The notes: generated from the letters alone by a model not told the origin. DNA of 64,000 bases from Klenkia terrae (GCF_900491935.1 NZ_UEXK01000004.1:2618529-2682528), one strand, 5' to 3'. Counted from the first letter of the stretch, positions 8,279 through 17,316 are shown. Translations and numbers: made by a program.

Positions 8279-9943
8279 ATGACCTTCGTCATCACCCAGG
8301 CTTGCTGTGACGACGCCTCTTGTGTCCCGGTGTGCCCCGTGCAATGCATCCACCCACGCCCGGGGGACCCAGAGTTCACCACCACCGAGCAGCTCTACAT
8401 CGACCCGAGCACATGCATCGATTGCGGGAATTGCGCCTTTGCCTGCCCCGTGGAGGCCATCGTCCACGAAGCTGACCTTTCACCGTCGCAGGCGGAATTC
8501 CGGGCCATCAACGCCGACTACTTCACCGCTCACCCACTGAAGGACGTGCAACCGCTTCCGATTGAGCGGCGCCGGCTGCCACAGCCACAACAGAACCTCA
8601 AAGTTGCGATCGTGGGAGCGGGACCATCGGCGCTCTACGCCGCAGGGCAGCTCAGTGAGATCCCGGGCGTCTCCGTCACCATTGTTGAAAAGACACCCAT
8701 GGCGCACGGGCTGGTCCGCACCGGCGTCGCACCCGACCACGACCAGACCAAGCTCATCGGCGACACCTTCGATCGAGTCCTCCGCCGGCCGAATGTCACC
8801 AGCTATCTCAACGTTGAAGTCGGGCGAGACATCTCCGTCGAGGAACTGCAGCGTCACCACCACGCCGTCATCTGGGCTGCAGGAGCATCAGAGGATCGCC
8901 GACTTGGCATACCGGGGGAGGGTCTTGCGGGGTCGGTGACCGCACGGGAATTCATCTCTTGGTACAACGGCCACCCCGATTACGCCGAACACGAGTTCAA
9001 CCTGTCCGGGCCCACAGCCGTGGTTATCGGAAACGGCAACGTCGCGCTCGACGCAGCACGCCTCCTCACCCAGCCGACCACTCTGCTGTCAAAGACATCA
9101 ATATCGGACCGGGCGCTCGCGTCAATGCGGACCAGTGGCATCGAAGAAGTCATAGTCATCGGACGGAGAGGGCCCGCCGACGCCGCCTACAGCACCGCAG
9201 AGCTGCTCGCCTTGTCCCATCTTCCTCAGGTCGATCTAGTCACCAACCCTGCAGATTTTTCTGACCCAGAATACAAACCCACCACGTCCCGAATCGCGCA
9301 GGCGGCCGACTTCGCGCGCCGGCGCGCAATCCTGCTGCAGGCAACCCGGCGCACCGGCACCGCCCCCCGGCGGATCGTGATGCGATACCGGCTCACCCCC
9401 ACCCGGCTGATCGGCGAGCGGGCAGTCTCAGAGATCGTGCTGTCCCACCCCGACGGCACCTCACAGTCCATCAAGACGTCCCTTGTCATCAGCGCCATAG
9501 GCTTCCGCGGACGCGCAGTGCCCGGCATGCCCTTCGACCACGCCGCCGGCGTCATCCCCCACGACCGTGGGCGAGTCGTCGATGCCAAAACGGGTCTCCC
9601 CTTGCCGGGGCTTTATTGCACAGGCTGGATCAAACGAGGCCCAACCGGTGTCATCGGCACCAACCGCTCCGACGCCGCCGAGACCATCGCCTCCCTGCTC
9701 AGCGATATCGACGGGCCCGGCCTTCCGACCCCCGTCCAAGACCCAGCACAACTGGCGCAGCTGCTCAGGCAACGTCAGCCCGACCTGATCACCGCCGAAG
9801 GATGGCGGCGCATCAATGAGGCAGAACGAAGTGCTGGACGAGTTGCCGGGCGCCCCCGGGTCAAGCTGCTCACCTCAGCGGACTTCCTTCGGGTAGCAGC
9901 GCAGCACGACGAGACCTCGGCTGCTGTGCTCACCGATGAGTGA
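8279..9943 (+). CDS. Ferredoxin-NADP reductase with N-terminal ferredoxin (FprB-like)
   Basis: 554 residues. The N-terminal ~100 residues are a bacterial seven- or eight-iron ferredoxin (CCDDASCVPVCPVQCIHP, then CIDCGNCAFACPVEAI). The rest is an adrenodoxin-reductase-type flavoprotein: VAIVGAGPSALYAAGQL binds FAD, VVIGNGNVALDAARLL binds NADP, and GWIKRGPTGVIGTNRSDA is the characteristic C-terminal motif. It exchanges electrons between NADP(H) and ferredoxin. In this operon it may take electrons from the molybdenum hydroxylase or feed another oxygenase; which one is not visible. The ATG is preceded by AAGGGGG. Confidence 0.9.
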   Translation: MTFVITQACCDDASCVPVCPVQCIHPRPGDPEFTTTEQLYIDPSTCIDCGNCAFACPVEAIVHEADLSPSQAEFRAINADYFTAHPLKDVQPLPIERRRLPQPQQNLKVAIVGAGPSALYAAGQLSEIPGVSVTIVEKTPMAHGLVRTGVAPDHDQTKLIGDTFDRVLRRPNVTSYLNVEVGRDISVEELQRHHHAVIWAAGASEDRRLGIPGEGLAGSVTAREFISWYNGHPDYAEHEFNLSGPTAVVIGNGNVALDAARLLTQPTTLLSKTSISDRALASMRTSGIEEVIVIGRRGPADAAYSTAELLALSHLPQVDLVTNPADFSDPEYKPTTSRIAQAADFARRRAILLQATRRTGTAPRRIVMRYRLTPTRLIGERAVSEIVLSHPDGTSQSIKTSLVISAIGFRGRAVPGMPFDHAAGVIPHDRGRVVDAKTGLPLPGLYCTGWIKRGPTGVIGTNRSDAAETIASLLSDIDGPGLPTPVQDPAQLAQLLRQRQPDLITAEGWRRINEAERSAGRVAGRPRVKLLTSADFLRVAAQHDETSAAVLTDE

Positions 9944-10193
9944 CGGGGACGGGGCACCTGCCCCAAGAACCGCACCCAGGCATTCCCCCGAGAAAGCAGC
10001 TGTGACCTGGTGGCGTCGATGGCCACGCCGCCCAAGCGCTGCTGATCCACCGCCCCCGATCCAGGCACCCGCCAAAGCCGACGCAACAAGTGCATGGCTC
10101 ACCGCGTGGGGTGCCGCAGCCGACACGATGTTTCTCACCGCACCTATCAGCGAACCTGGCGGCCGGTCAGCACCACCTGCCCCGACATCGTGA
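9936..10193 (+). CDS. Small hypothetical protein overlapping the reductase stop
   Basis: An 85-residue frame whose ATG overlaps the end of the reductase gene (ATGAGTGA), so translational coupling is possible. It contains TWWRRWPRRPSAADPPPPIQ and no recognisable domain; the proline- and alanine-rich composition could also arise by chance in GC-rich DNA. I list it only because the overlap style matches real junctions in this operon. Confidence 0.3.
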   Translation: MSDGDGAPAPRTAPRHSPEKAAVTWWRRWPRRPSAADPPPPIQAPAKADATSAWLTAWGAAADTMFLTAPISEPGGRSAPPAPTS

Positions 10194-11086
10194 CCCCCCA
10201 CGAGATTCGTCGTCAGATATGAACAACGCCCACCCGCAGCCGGAATGGAGACGATCGGCTCGACGAGCCGGCTCGTCCCGCCCCAGCGAGCTCCGCTGGA
10301 ATCCGGCAAATTGTGCTCCAAGGTTAGCCATTTCGGATAACACCGTTCACCGCTGGTAAGCCGCAGCCATAGACCTAGACGCAGCAGGGCGCCTGTGGTT
10401 TCTGTCACCTTCCTGCGCAGTGGACGTCGCATAATCCGAAACCGTTCGAAGGTGACTCGACCGGCAATTGTCGACATGGCAACCCGGTTCGGTCCATGAA
10501 TGTGATCGGCGCCAAGACGGCCGTCGATTATGGGCTCCTGAGCTGCATGTTTGGCCGAACCGTTAATCGCTGGACTGCTCGTCGATTAAGTGTCAGGGGA
10601 CGCCTGTTTGTCGTAGACGGCGCGGTCCAGTGAACCCGAGAAACGGTCTGTTTCGGTGCATCTCGGCTCAACCATGACTCGCTGGTTGCCGTTAATGGTG
10701 GGGTAGGCCAAAAGCGCTGATCGCGAATGGAGTGGCAAGCGTGTCGCCAACCCGAGCGTCGTCGAAGACAACCCGCCGTTCAATCCCACGAAGGGTTCTC
10801 TACTGAGTGTGAGGTCCTGGCCAGCGGCACCCGGCCCGCCAGCAAGTATTGGCCGACAGTCGGAACAGTCATGCGACCCCACAGAGCGTCTCAAGGCGCT
10901 GTAAGGGATGCACCTTAACCGTCGCCTGCTTCCGGACGCGCTGCACGCCCCAGGTGGCATTCATCGCAGATGGATCTGTGCCGCCGGTGACCGAGCAGAA
11001 CCTCACATCGCAGCCCTCGCACCGGGTGGCCACACGCGACCCGTCCCGCTCCCCTTCACCCCTACGCGCCCCAAAGGATCTCCGTC
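10194..11086. other. Long noncoding stretch before the chemoreceptor gene
   Basis: Nearly 900 bases with lower GC than neighbouring genes and no frame with protein-like composition. The longest antisense frame (10586-10960) has no recognisable motif. It probably holds the end of the catabolic operon and the promoter of the chemoreceptor. I see no RNA gene or clear hairpin in it. An AAAGGA ribosome-binding site lies just before 11087. Confidence 0.5.
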
Positions 11087-11577
11087 ATGTCAGACCGCAC
11101 TGTTTCCCGATCCCGGAGGGTCATGGGTGTGCGCACGCAGGTCCTCGCCGTTGGAGCTCTCGGCATGGCTGCGGCGCTGGCCGTCGGGGCCGCGGCCTTC
11201 CAGGGGCTGGCTGCCTCGGAACGCAGCCTGAACGTAGTCAGCGAGCTCCAGGAGGCCCGGCTGATCGCACAGCAGATCCGCACCGCCAACGGTGACATCG
11301 GCGCCTGGCAGACCGCCTATGTCTGGGACAGGCGTCGACTGGGCCTGGCCGCAGCCGTTGCGCCGGATAACGTCACACGGGCCGGGTTCTTGGTCGCCGG
11401 ACAAGACCTCCAGCCGCTGCTGGACAGCATGCCGAGGGCTCTGCTCACCGCCTCCGAGAAGGACACGTTCGACCAGTTGAACCAGTCATGGATGGACTTC
11501 TTCGCCATCGATGACCAGATCGTGGACAACTACGCCCTCGACACCCCAGCTGGGCTAGCCGCCGGCGACGCCCTAGT
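11087..11577 (+). pseudogene. Methyl-accepting chemotaxis protein, 5' part, split by IS
   Basis: Codons 1-163 of a chemoreceptor: a basic N-terminus, a transmembrane helix (VLAVGALGMAAALAVGAAAF) and the first part of an extracellular helical sensor domain (IAQQIRTANGDIGAWQTAYVW). An IS481-type element entered within a GTA valine codon. Read through the element, the frame stops at 11629 after 17 foreign residues, leaving a receptor with no signalling domain. Joining 11577 to 12713 restores one open frame of 543 codons with the downstream part. The sensor type suggests a soluble ligand, but none can be named. It sits on the catabolic island and could have sensed the island's substrate. Confidence 0.85.
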
Positions 11578-11602
11578 TGTTGCGGTGCATGAGGTTGTTG
11601 AC
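11572..11602 (+). repeat. Target duplication plus left inverted repeat of IS481-type element
   Basis: Bases 11572-11577 (CCTAGT) are repeated directly at 12707-12712. The left terminal repeat 11578-11602 starts TGTTGC and matches the right end 12682-12706 in inverted orientation at about 20 of 25 positions. TGT...ACA ends and a 6-bp duplication suit IS481-family elements. Confidence 0.85.
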
Positions 11603-12706
11603 AGCGGGGCGGTAGGGGCCGGGACGTAGGACGGGTCCCCGGCGGCAGGATGTGAAGCGCTGACCACACGTCCTGACCGACCCGGAGACCCGTCTTGTCC
11701 CACGCTAACGCGCCCTTGACCCCTGCTGGCCGGCTGCGGTTGATCGACCGGTGCGCTACCCGTCCGATCGCGCACATCGCTGCTGAGGCCGGTGTGTCCC
11801 GGCAGTGCCTGTCCAAGTGGAAGAACCGCTACGACGCCCTTGGCGAGGTCGGGCTGCTGGACCGCTCCAGCGCCCCGCACGCCAGCCCCACCCAGACCGA
11901 AGGCGAGGTGGTAGCCCGCATCGAGGCGCTGCGGCGGGAGAAGAAGTGGTCCGCGCGGTTGATCACCGCCGAGCTCAACGGCGACGGTGTGGACATCAGC
12001 GCCGCCACCGTCGGACGGTGGCTGGCCCGACTGGGCATCAACCGCCGCCGCTTCCTGGACCCCGACGGGGACAACAACCGCGCCCCAGGCAAGATCACCG
12101 CCCGCTACCCCGGGCACATGATCCACGTCGATGTGAAGAAGGTCGGCCGCATCCCCGACGGCGGCGGATGGCGCGCCCACGGCCGCGGCAGCGACGGTGA
12201 CCGCGCCGCCGCACGCGCCAAGACCGCCGCGGCCAAGACCGGCCAGAAGGCCGGCTACGTCTACCTGCACTCGGCCATCGACGGGTTCTCCCGACTGGCC
12301 TACACCGAACCCCTGGCCAACGAGACCGCCAAGACCGCCATCGCGTTCTTCGCCCGCGCCCGCGCGTTCTTCCGCGCCCACGGCATCGGCCGCATCACCC
12401 GGGTCATCACCGACAACGGGTCCTGCTACCGCGCCGGGGCGTTCACCAGGTCACTGTTCGACGCCAGCCGCCACCAGCGGACCCGGCCGTTCACGCCCAA
12501 GCACAACGGCAAGGTCGAGCGCTACCAGCGGATCCTGGCCGAGGAGCTGCTCTACGCCCGCACCTGGACATCCGAAGCCCAACGAGCCCAGGCGATCGCG
12601 GTCTGGACCGTGCACTACAACTACCACCGACCACACACCGCCGCCGGGAACCGACCACCCGCCTCACGCCTCCACGCCGGCGTCACCAACGTCATGACGA
12701 GCAACA
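11578..12706 (+). mobile_element. IS481-family insertion sequence, complete
   Basis: A 1129-bp element bounded by 25-bp imperfect inverted repeats (11578-11602 and 12682-12706) and flanked by a perfect 6-bp direct repeat CCTAGT. It carries one transposase gene in the same direction as the interrupted chemoreceptor. The intact ends, intact transposase frame and perfect target duplication point to a recent insertion. Confidence 0.9.
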
Positions 12707-12711
12707 CCTAG
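11695..12711 (+). CDS. IS481-family DDE transposase
   Basis: 338 residues. An N-terminal helix-turn-helix ([24 protein letters not shown]) is followed by an rve integrase core with the acidic triad: D in [12 protein letters not shown] in [11 protein letters not shown] and E in [17 protein letters not shown]. This single-frame layout is typical of IS481. The start used is a TTG at 11695. The last codon crosses the right end of the element, and the TAG stop (12709-12711) is contributed by the duplicated target sequence, so the protein end depends on the insertion site. Confidence 0.92.
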   Translation: MSHANAPLTPAGRLRLIDRCATRPIAHIAAEAGVSRQCLSKWKNRYDALGEVGLLDRSSAPHASPTQTEGEVVARIEALRREKKWSARLITAELNGDGVDISAATVGRWLARLGINRRRFLDPDGDNNRAPGKITARYPGHMIHVDVKKVGRIPDGGGWRAHGRGSDGDRAAARAKTAAAKTGQKAGYVYLHSAIDGFSRLAYTEPLANETAKTAIAFFARARAFFRAHGIGRITRVITDNGSCYRAGAFTRSLFDASRHQRTRPFTPKHNGKVERYQRILAEELLYARTWTSEAQRAQAIAVWTVHYNYHRPHTAAGNRPPASRLHAGVTNVMTSNT

Positions 12712-12712
12712 T
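12682..12712 (+). repeat. Right inverted repeat plus target duplication of IS481-type element
   Basis: The right end 12682-12706 finishes in GCAACA and is the inverted partner of 11578-11602. It is followed immediately by CCTAGT (12707-12712), the second copy of the target duplication. Confidence 0.85.
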
Positions 12713-13853
12713 ACTGGGACCAACCCAGGACGTCTTCTACGCCGTGGCCGAACAGACCGCAGCACTTAACGACTCGTTGGCGACACGGGTCGAGCAGGCT
12801 CAAAATGTCGCCGACTCCCAGCGCTCGCGCAGCTTGGTCCTAGTCACAGGAGTCCTCCTGCTGGCCCTAGCGGCTGTCTTGACCCTGGCCTTGCGTACCG
12901 CACGGCGGCTGCTGCGTCAGCTGCAGACGGTCCGTGATGCTGCCGTTGCTCTGGCGGCCGGGGACCTCACGGTGTGCACCGAGGTGACCTCACGCGATGA
13001 GGTCGGACAGACTGCGGCCGCCCTCAATGGCGCACTTGGTTCTCTGCGGAAGGTGATGACCGCAGTCGCTGCCTCGGCTGAGGCAGTGGCTGCCTCCAGC
13101 GAGGAACTGTCGGCATCCTCGGCCCAGATCTCGGCCTCTGCGGAGGAAACGAGCGTGCAATCCACGGTGGTCACCGGCGCCGCCGACGAGGTGTCCCGCT
13201 CGGTGGCGACAGTCGCCGCGGGTGCGGAGCAGATGTCGGCCTCGATCCGGGAGATCGCGCAGAACGCCAACGAGGCCGCCCGCGTCGCCGCCGGCGCGGT
13301 GACCGAGGCCGAGGCAACCAACCAGACAATCCAGAAACTGGGGCTGTCCTCCAAGGAGATCGGCGACGTCGTGAAGGTCATCACGAGCATCGCCGAGCAG
13401 ACCAACCTGTTGGCGCTCAACGCCACCATCGAGGCCGCTCGGGCCGGTGAGGCCGGCAAGGGCTTCGCAGTCGTGGCCAACGAGGTCAAGGAGCTGGCCC
13501 AGGAGACCGCCCGCGCCACCGAGGACATCGCCCGCCGGGTGGAGACGATCCAGGCAGACACCGGTGGGGCCGTGGCCGCGATCGGCCGCATCGGCACGGT
13601 GATCGGGCAGATCAACGACTACCAGTTGACCATCGCCTCGGCGGTGGAGGAGCAGACCGCCACCACTAACGAGATGTCGCGCAGCGTGGCGGAGGCCGCG
13701 GGCGGCACGACGGAGATCGCCGCCAACATCACCGGGGTTTCAACTGCTGCCGGCACCACTACGCAGATCCTCAGTCAAAGCCGAGTCGCCGTCGATGAAC
13801 TTGCCCGCATGGCCGCCGACCTGCGCACAACTGTCAGCACCTTCACCTACTGA
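12713..13853 (+). pseudogene. Methyl-accepting chemotaxis protein, 3' part, separated by IS
   Basis: The remaining 380 codons of the split receptor: end of the sensor domain, second membrane helix ([21 protein letters not shown]), a HAMP linker ([27 protein letters not shown]), then the coiled-coil methyl-accepting domain with the near-invariant hairpin [20 protein letters not shown]. The signalling tip is intact. A GTG at 12744 could give a fragment with one membrane helix and the whole signalling domain, so residual or constitutive signalling is conceivable. No che genes are in the window. Confidence 0.88.
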
Positions 13854-13887
13854 CCAGGCAGGAGGCCAAATGCCTCCTGCCTGGTCA
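13851..13887 (+). terminator. Stem-loop terminator after chemoreceptor gene
   Basis: A perfect 16-bp inverted repeat (13851-13866 with 13872-13887) around a CAAAT loop. The TGA stop codon is its first three bases. There is no long T-run after it, as is common for terminators in high-GC actinobacteria. Confidence 0.8.
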
Positions 13888-14348
13888 GCTGGACGGCTTG
13901 ACGACCCGAGGCCTTTGGTCAAGCCGCCGACGATCTGCCAGTCCACAACTACACACCGCGCCTCGGTGTATGCAGCTGAGCAATCGGTGCAGATGAGGGG
14001 TCCTGCGGCGCTGGTGACTGGCTGTCGGGAAGATGCGGCGGTGTCCCCAGCGGCGTGAGGAGCACGACGCGCACGTCACCGGCGGCCGATGCACCTGGTG
14101 TCGAGCCGGAGAACCTGCCCGTCAGCTCGAGCTTTCAGGACGATCACGGGGCGTGTCGTCCTCGCCGTCCTCGCCAGCACCATCGCTCAGGACCTCCGCG
14201 GTATTTGCCCCATCATCAGCGGGCCCGCCGCTGCCATGAGAGCGACCATCATCGGCGTCGTCGATCGGAACCAGGCTGTGCGTCATGTCTTCATCTCCAT
14301 GTCTGCTGTCGTGCGCGTCGAGAGCGCTGATTCGCGCCCCGGTTACTG
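13888..14348. other. Noncoding stretch
   Basis: About 460 bases between the chemoreceptor terminator and a thioesterase remnant. Several short frames exist on both strands, but none has a recognisable motif, a good ribosome-binding site or codon use like its neighbours. It is probably decayed or noncoding island DNA. Confidence 0.4.
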
Positions 14349-14637
14349 CTATCTCAGTTCGGCGCTCCTAGCACTCCATGCGACCTCCATCGAGGTCCGC
14401 CCAGTGCGATTCACACTTGCTTCGAATGTGACCAGCTCCCCGCATGAATCGGCTCCGGGAAGACACCCTGGTCCACTGACAGTGTGACCGCGTAATTTCT
14501 GGCGTACCGGGTTGCGCAGGTGTTGCGACCTGGTCGAGGTACTTCAGCAAGGTGCCGCCATGGACGTCGCCGGCGAAATTTGACATGTCCGGGGTCATGA
14601 GAATGGTCATGGACGGTCGATGACGGTCGTCGCCCAT
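14349..14637 (-). pseudogene. Acyl-CoA thioesterase (hotdog fold), frameshifted remnant
   Basis: On the minus strand a GAGGAG site precedes an ATG at 14637. The reading gives MTILMTPDMSNFAGDVHGGTLLKYLDQVA, then in a second frame CATRYARNYAVTLSVDQG, then in a third frame ELVTFEASVNRTGRTSMEV before a TAG at 14349. These three pieces in order match the N-terminal two thirds of a cytosolic long-chain acyl-CoA thioesterase (4HBT, single hotdog). At least two frameshifts separate them and the C-terminal part is missing, so the gene is dead. Confidence 0.8.
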
Positions 14638-15095
14638 CGCACGCTCCTCGCGTCCACGCGGCGGGTTCGGGAACCGACGACCTTCGTCGGCTGCGGAGCT
14701 GGCGACGGTGTGCCGCGCAGGGCCGCCTACCTGGCTTGTTAGGCCCTGCGTGGGCAGCGCAACCACAGTAAGGACGAGGCGGTCGGTGGCCTTTGCAGTG
14801 GAACGCTAGCGACAGAACGCCGGCCAGGCCTGTGCCGCATCCGACCAATTCAGGCGTGAATTGCCCGGAATCGGGCACGCCGTCGTGCACGGGGGCAGGC
14901 AGGCGCGGCTGCGGAGCAGTGCGTCGACGGCAGGACCGACACCCGGGCTGATCGTGACGCCCGAGCTTGCGCCGATGAGACAACCCGGTGCCGTTTTAGG
15001 CGGACAACGTCAAAGTCCGGCTTTGCATCACGTCCTACGTTCAACCTGGCCAAAGTGTTGGCTGTGAGGGCAACGGAGAGGGACTGAGGGCGTTG
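14638..15095. other. Noncoding stretch upstream of SMR efflux gene
   Basis: About 460 bases with no supported gene. It should contain the former promoter of the thioesterase remnant and the promoter of the SMR gene. I do not see a convincing guanidine riboswitch hairpin pair, although SMR genes often carry one. Confidence 0.4.
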
Positions 15096-15428
15096 ATGGT
15101 GACCTACGGTCTTCTCGCGCTGGCCATCACGGTCGAGATCGTGGCCACCTTGTTCCTGAGAGTGACCGAGGGCTTCACGCGCCTGCTGCCCAGCCTATTT
15201 GTGGTCGTGGGCTATGCGTTGTCCTTCTTTCTGCTCTCTCACGTGCTGAAACGGGGGCTGGATGTTGCCGTCGTCTACGCCCTGTGGTCGGCAGTGGCGA
15301 TTGTTGCCATCTCAGTCATCGGAGCCGTCTTCCTGAACGAACGCCTGACGGCCATCCAGATCCTGGGAATGGCGCTCATCGTCATCGGAGTACTCGTGCT
15401 GAAGATGGGCGCCAGCACCGCGACCTGA
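15096..15428 (+). CDS. SMR-family small multidrug efflux protein
   Basis: 110 residues with four membrane helices, normal SMR size. The essential membrane glutamate is E14 (ITVEIVATLFLR). The pattern E-x2-A-T-L-x-L-R followed by EGFTRLLPSL, and the later YALWSAVAIVAISVIGAVFL segment, resemble the Qac-type drug/H+ antiporters more than the guanidinium exporters. It would act as a dual-topology dimer exporting hydrophobic cations. On this island it might remove toxic cationic heteroaromatics; that is inference. An ATG at 15096 with CGGAGAGGG upstream is preferred to the TTG one codon earlier. Confidence 0.9.
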   Translation: MVTYGLLALAITVEIVATLFLRVTEGFTRLLPSLFVVVGYALSFFLLSHVLKRGLDVAVVYALWSAVAIVAISVIGAVFLNERLTAIQILGMALIVIGVLVLKMGASTAT

Positions 15429-16023
15429 CCCGACCCAGCCGGTTTCCTCGGCCCACCAGCAGGCTGTCTCCTGCCCCGGGTGAGGGCAGCTACGGGGTCC
15501 GCTTCGTGCTGATGAGGCCCATGCAGAGCTCGCCCCCGACGAGGCAGTTAGCGGGGCCCGTGTCCACGGTGCACTGCACACCGCTACCAACAGCGGCTAC
15601 AGGGCTCGGGTGGACCGCCCCGCCATGTGACGGCTGCTGAGGATCTTGACGGGCGCGCCTACCTAGACGAGGGGTCGAAGGCGGACACCTTGAACCCGGT
15701 GACCAGGTGACGGGTCTGCTGCACCGACTGAACCCCGGGCATGGTTGACCTGGGCGGTCTCGTCGAGGCGGGCAGGTGGAGCCGGCCGGGCGCCCGTCGC
15801 CGCTGATGTCGGGTCAGGACCGATCAGCGACGATGCTGTCACGGGTGTCCCGGGCGCTATCGGGCCAGTCGGAGGTTGCCCGAGAGTCCCGCGAGCTCGC
15901 TCAGGAACTTGTCACCAGACCTGACCGGACACCTTCGACCAAGCCTGTGAGTGCATAGCGCACCGATGCAAGGGCCAGACCGGAATCGTGGGCGCCGAGT
16001 TCGCAGCCGTGGCCTTGGCTATT
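15429..16023. other. Noncoding stretch between SMR gene and IS3-type element
   Basis: About 600 bases. The only sizable frame (15776-15958, 60 codons) has no recognisable domain and poor support. I see no tRNA, repeat or terminator here apart from weak GC-rich dyads. Confidence 0.4.
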
Positions 16024-16049
16024 AGGGACTGCTGCACGGATAGGTGACA
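16024..16049 (+). repeat. Left inverted repeat of IS3-type element
   Basis: Starts AGGGACTGCTGCACG and matches the inverted right end at 17291-17316 except for a two-base GA/AG swap in the middle. Confidence 0.85.
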
Positions 16050-16056
16050 GTTCGGG

Positions 16057-16956
16057 TTAAGCGGCCTGAGCCGCCGGTGTGTGGTCGATCATCTCGCATT
16101 CGATGGGTGTGAGGCGGCCGAGGGCGGCTTGCCGCCGTCGGCGGTGGTAGGTGCGCTCGATCCAGGTGACGATCGCGATCCGCAGCTGCTGGCGGGTGGC
16201 CCAGCGCTGGCGGTCCAGGACGTTCTTCTGCAGCAGCGCGAAGAAGGACTCCATCGCCGCGTTGTCCCCGGCAGCGCCCACCCGGCCCATCGATCCGACC
16301 AGCCCGTGCGCGCCCAGAGCGTGAACGTAGCGCCGAGATCGGAACTGCGACCCGCGGTCGGAGTGGACGATGCAGCCGGCGACGTCGGCACCTGCAGTCG
16401 CGCGCCGGGCGACCGCGGACTCCAGCGCCGTGACGGCCAGCCGGGACTGCATCCGGGCGTCCATGGCGTAGCCGACGATGCGGTTGGAGTGCACGTCCTT
16501 GATCGCGCAGAGGTAGAGCTTGCCCTCGGCGGTGGGGTGCTCGGTGATGTCGGTCAGCCACAGCCTGTTCGGCTGGTCGGCGGTGAACACGCGCTGGACG
16601 CGGTCGTCGTGCACCGGCGGTCCGGGACGGCCGGCCTTGCCGCGGCGGGGCTTGCCGAACGCTGACCACCAGCTCATCGACGAGCACAGCGCCCAGGCCG
16701 TGCGCTCGGCCATCGGCTGCCCGGCCGTGGCGGCCTCGGTGGCTAGGTACCGGTAGCCGAACTCGGGGTCATCGCGGTGGGCGTCGTACAGGGCGTTGGC
16801 CCGGTAGGCCGACTCGAGCTCAGCGGCGCTGATGGGGTCGGCCAACCACCGGTAGTAGGGCTGGCGGGCGATCTTCAGGACCCGGCACGTCACCGCGACC
16901 GGCACCCGCACACGGGCACCGACAGCGGCCAACTCACGGACGAGCGGGTACATCAT
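16057..16956 (-). CDS. IS3-family transposase OrfB (DDE integrase core)
   Basis: 299 residues with the IS3 OrfB layout: an N-terminal HTH_21-like region (YDAHRDDPEFGYRYL), then the rve core with D in RLWLTDITEHP, D in CIVHSDRGSQF and E in AAMESFFALLQKN, and a final YHRRRRQAALGRLTPIE. In this family OrfB is made mainly as an OrfAB fusion by -1 frameshifting. Here the junction is an AAAATGATG overlap with orfA, where an A-run is available for slippage. Confidence 0.93.
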   Translation of the reverse strand: MMYPLVRELAAVGARVRVPVAVTCRVLKIARQPYYRWLADPISAAELESAYRANALYDAHRDDPEFGYRYLATEAATAGQPMAERTAWALCSSMSWWSAFGKPRRGKAGRPGPPVHDDRVQRVFTADQPNRLWLTDITEHPTAEGKLYLCAIKDVHSNRIVGYAMDARMQSRLAVTALESAVARRATAGADVAGCIVHSDRGSQFRSRRYVHALGAHGLVGSMGRVGAAGDNAAMESFFALLQKNVLDRQRWATRQQLRIAIVTWIERTYHRRRRQAALGRLTPIECEMIDHTPAAQAA

Positions 16957-17255
16957 TTTCCCGGCAAATTCGCCTGTGACAGGTAGGCCGCCGCCCGGCG
17001 CAGCACCTCGTTCTCCTGCTCCAGCAGCCGGATCCGCCGGCGCGCATCACGCAGCTCGGTGTTCTCCGCCGTGGTGCTGCCCGGCTTGACGCCGTCCTCG
17101 ACATCGGCGGCCTTCAGCCAGTTCGTCAGGCAGGACTCGCTGATCCCGAAGTCGGCCGCGATCTGCTTGAGGTGGGTGCCGGGCTCACGGCTGCGGGCGA
17201 CGTTCACCACGTCGTCCCGGAACTCCTTGGGGTAGGGCTTGGGCACGATCAACAT
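16953..17255 (-). CDS. IS3-family transposase OrfA (HTH protein)
   Basis: 100 residues from an ATG at 17255. The ORF is open further upstream, but the family normally starts near the PKPYPKEFR motif. It has an HTH_Tnp_1 domain (HLKQIAADFGISESCLTNWLKAAD) followed by a leucine-zipper-like coil (LRDARRRIRLLEQENEVLRRAAAYL), which in IS3 elements mediates multimerisation. The stop overlaps the orfB start by four bases. Confidence 0.9.
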   Translation of the reverse strand: MLIVPKPYPKEFRDDVVNVARSREPGTHLKQIAADFGISESCLTNWLKAADVEDGVKPGSTTAENTELRDARRRIRLLEQENEVLRRAAAYLSQANLPGK

Positions 17256-17290
17256 CCTTCCAGCGGCACCTCTCGGCACCACAGATCAGA

Positions 17291-17316
17291 TGTCACCTAC
17301 TCGTGCAGCAGTCCCT
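17291..17316 (+). repeat. Right inverted repeat of IS3-type element
   Basis: Reads TGTCACCTAC...CAGCAGTCCCT, the inverted partner of 16024-16049. Confidence 0.85.

Larger units (their letters stand above)
16024..17316 (-). mobile_element. IS3-family insertion sequence
   Basis: A 1293-bp element with 26-bp terminal inverted repeats and two overlapping frames, orfA and orfB, on the minus strand. No direct duplication is visible outside the ends (TATT on the left, CACC on the right). The element is therefore either old or sits at a rearrangement point. Coding frames and ends are otherwise intact. Confidence 0.88.

Noticed and set aside
10586..10960. 124-codon minus-strand frame in the long noncoding stretch
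   Set aside because: No recognisable domain, unusual composition and no supporting ribosome-binding site.
15776..15958. 60-codon plus-strand frame between SMR gene and IS3-type element
   Set aside because: Short, no homology recognised and no good start site; kept only as noncoding.
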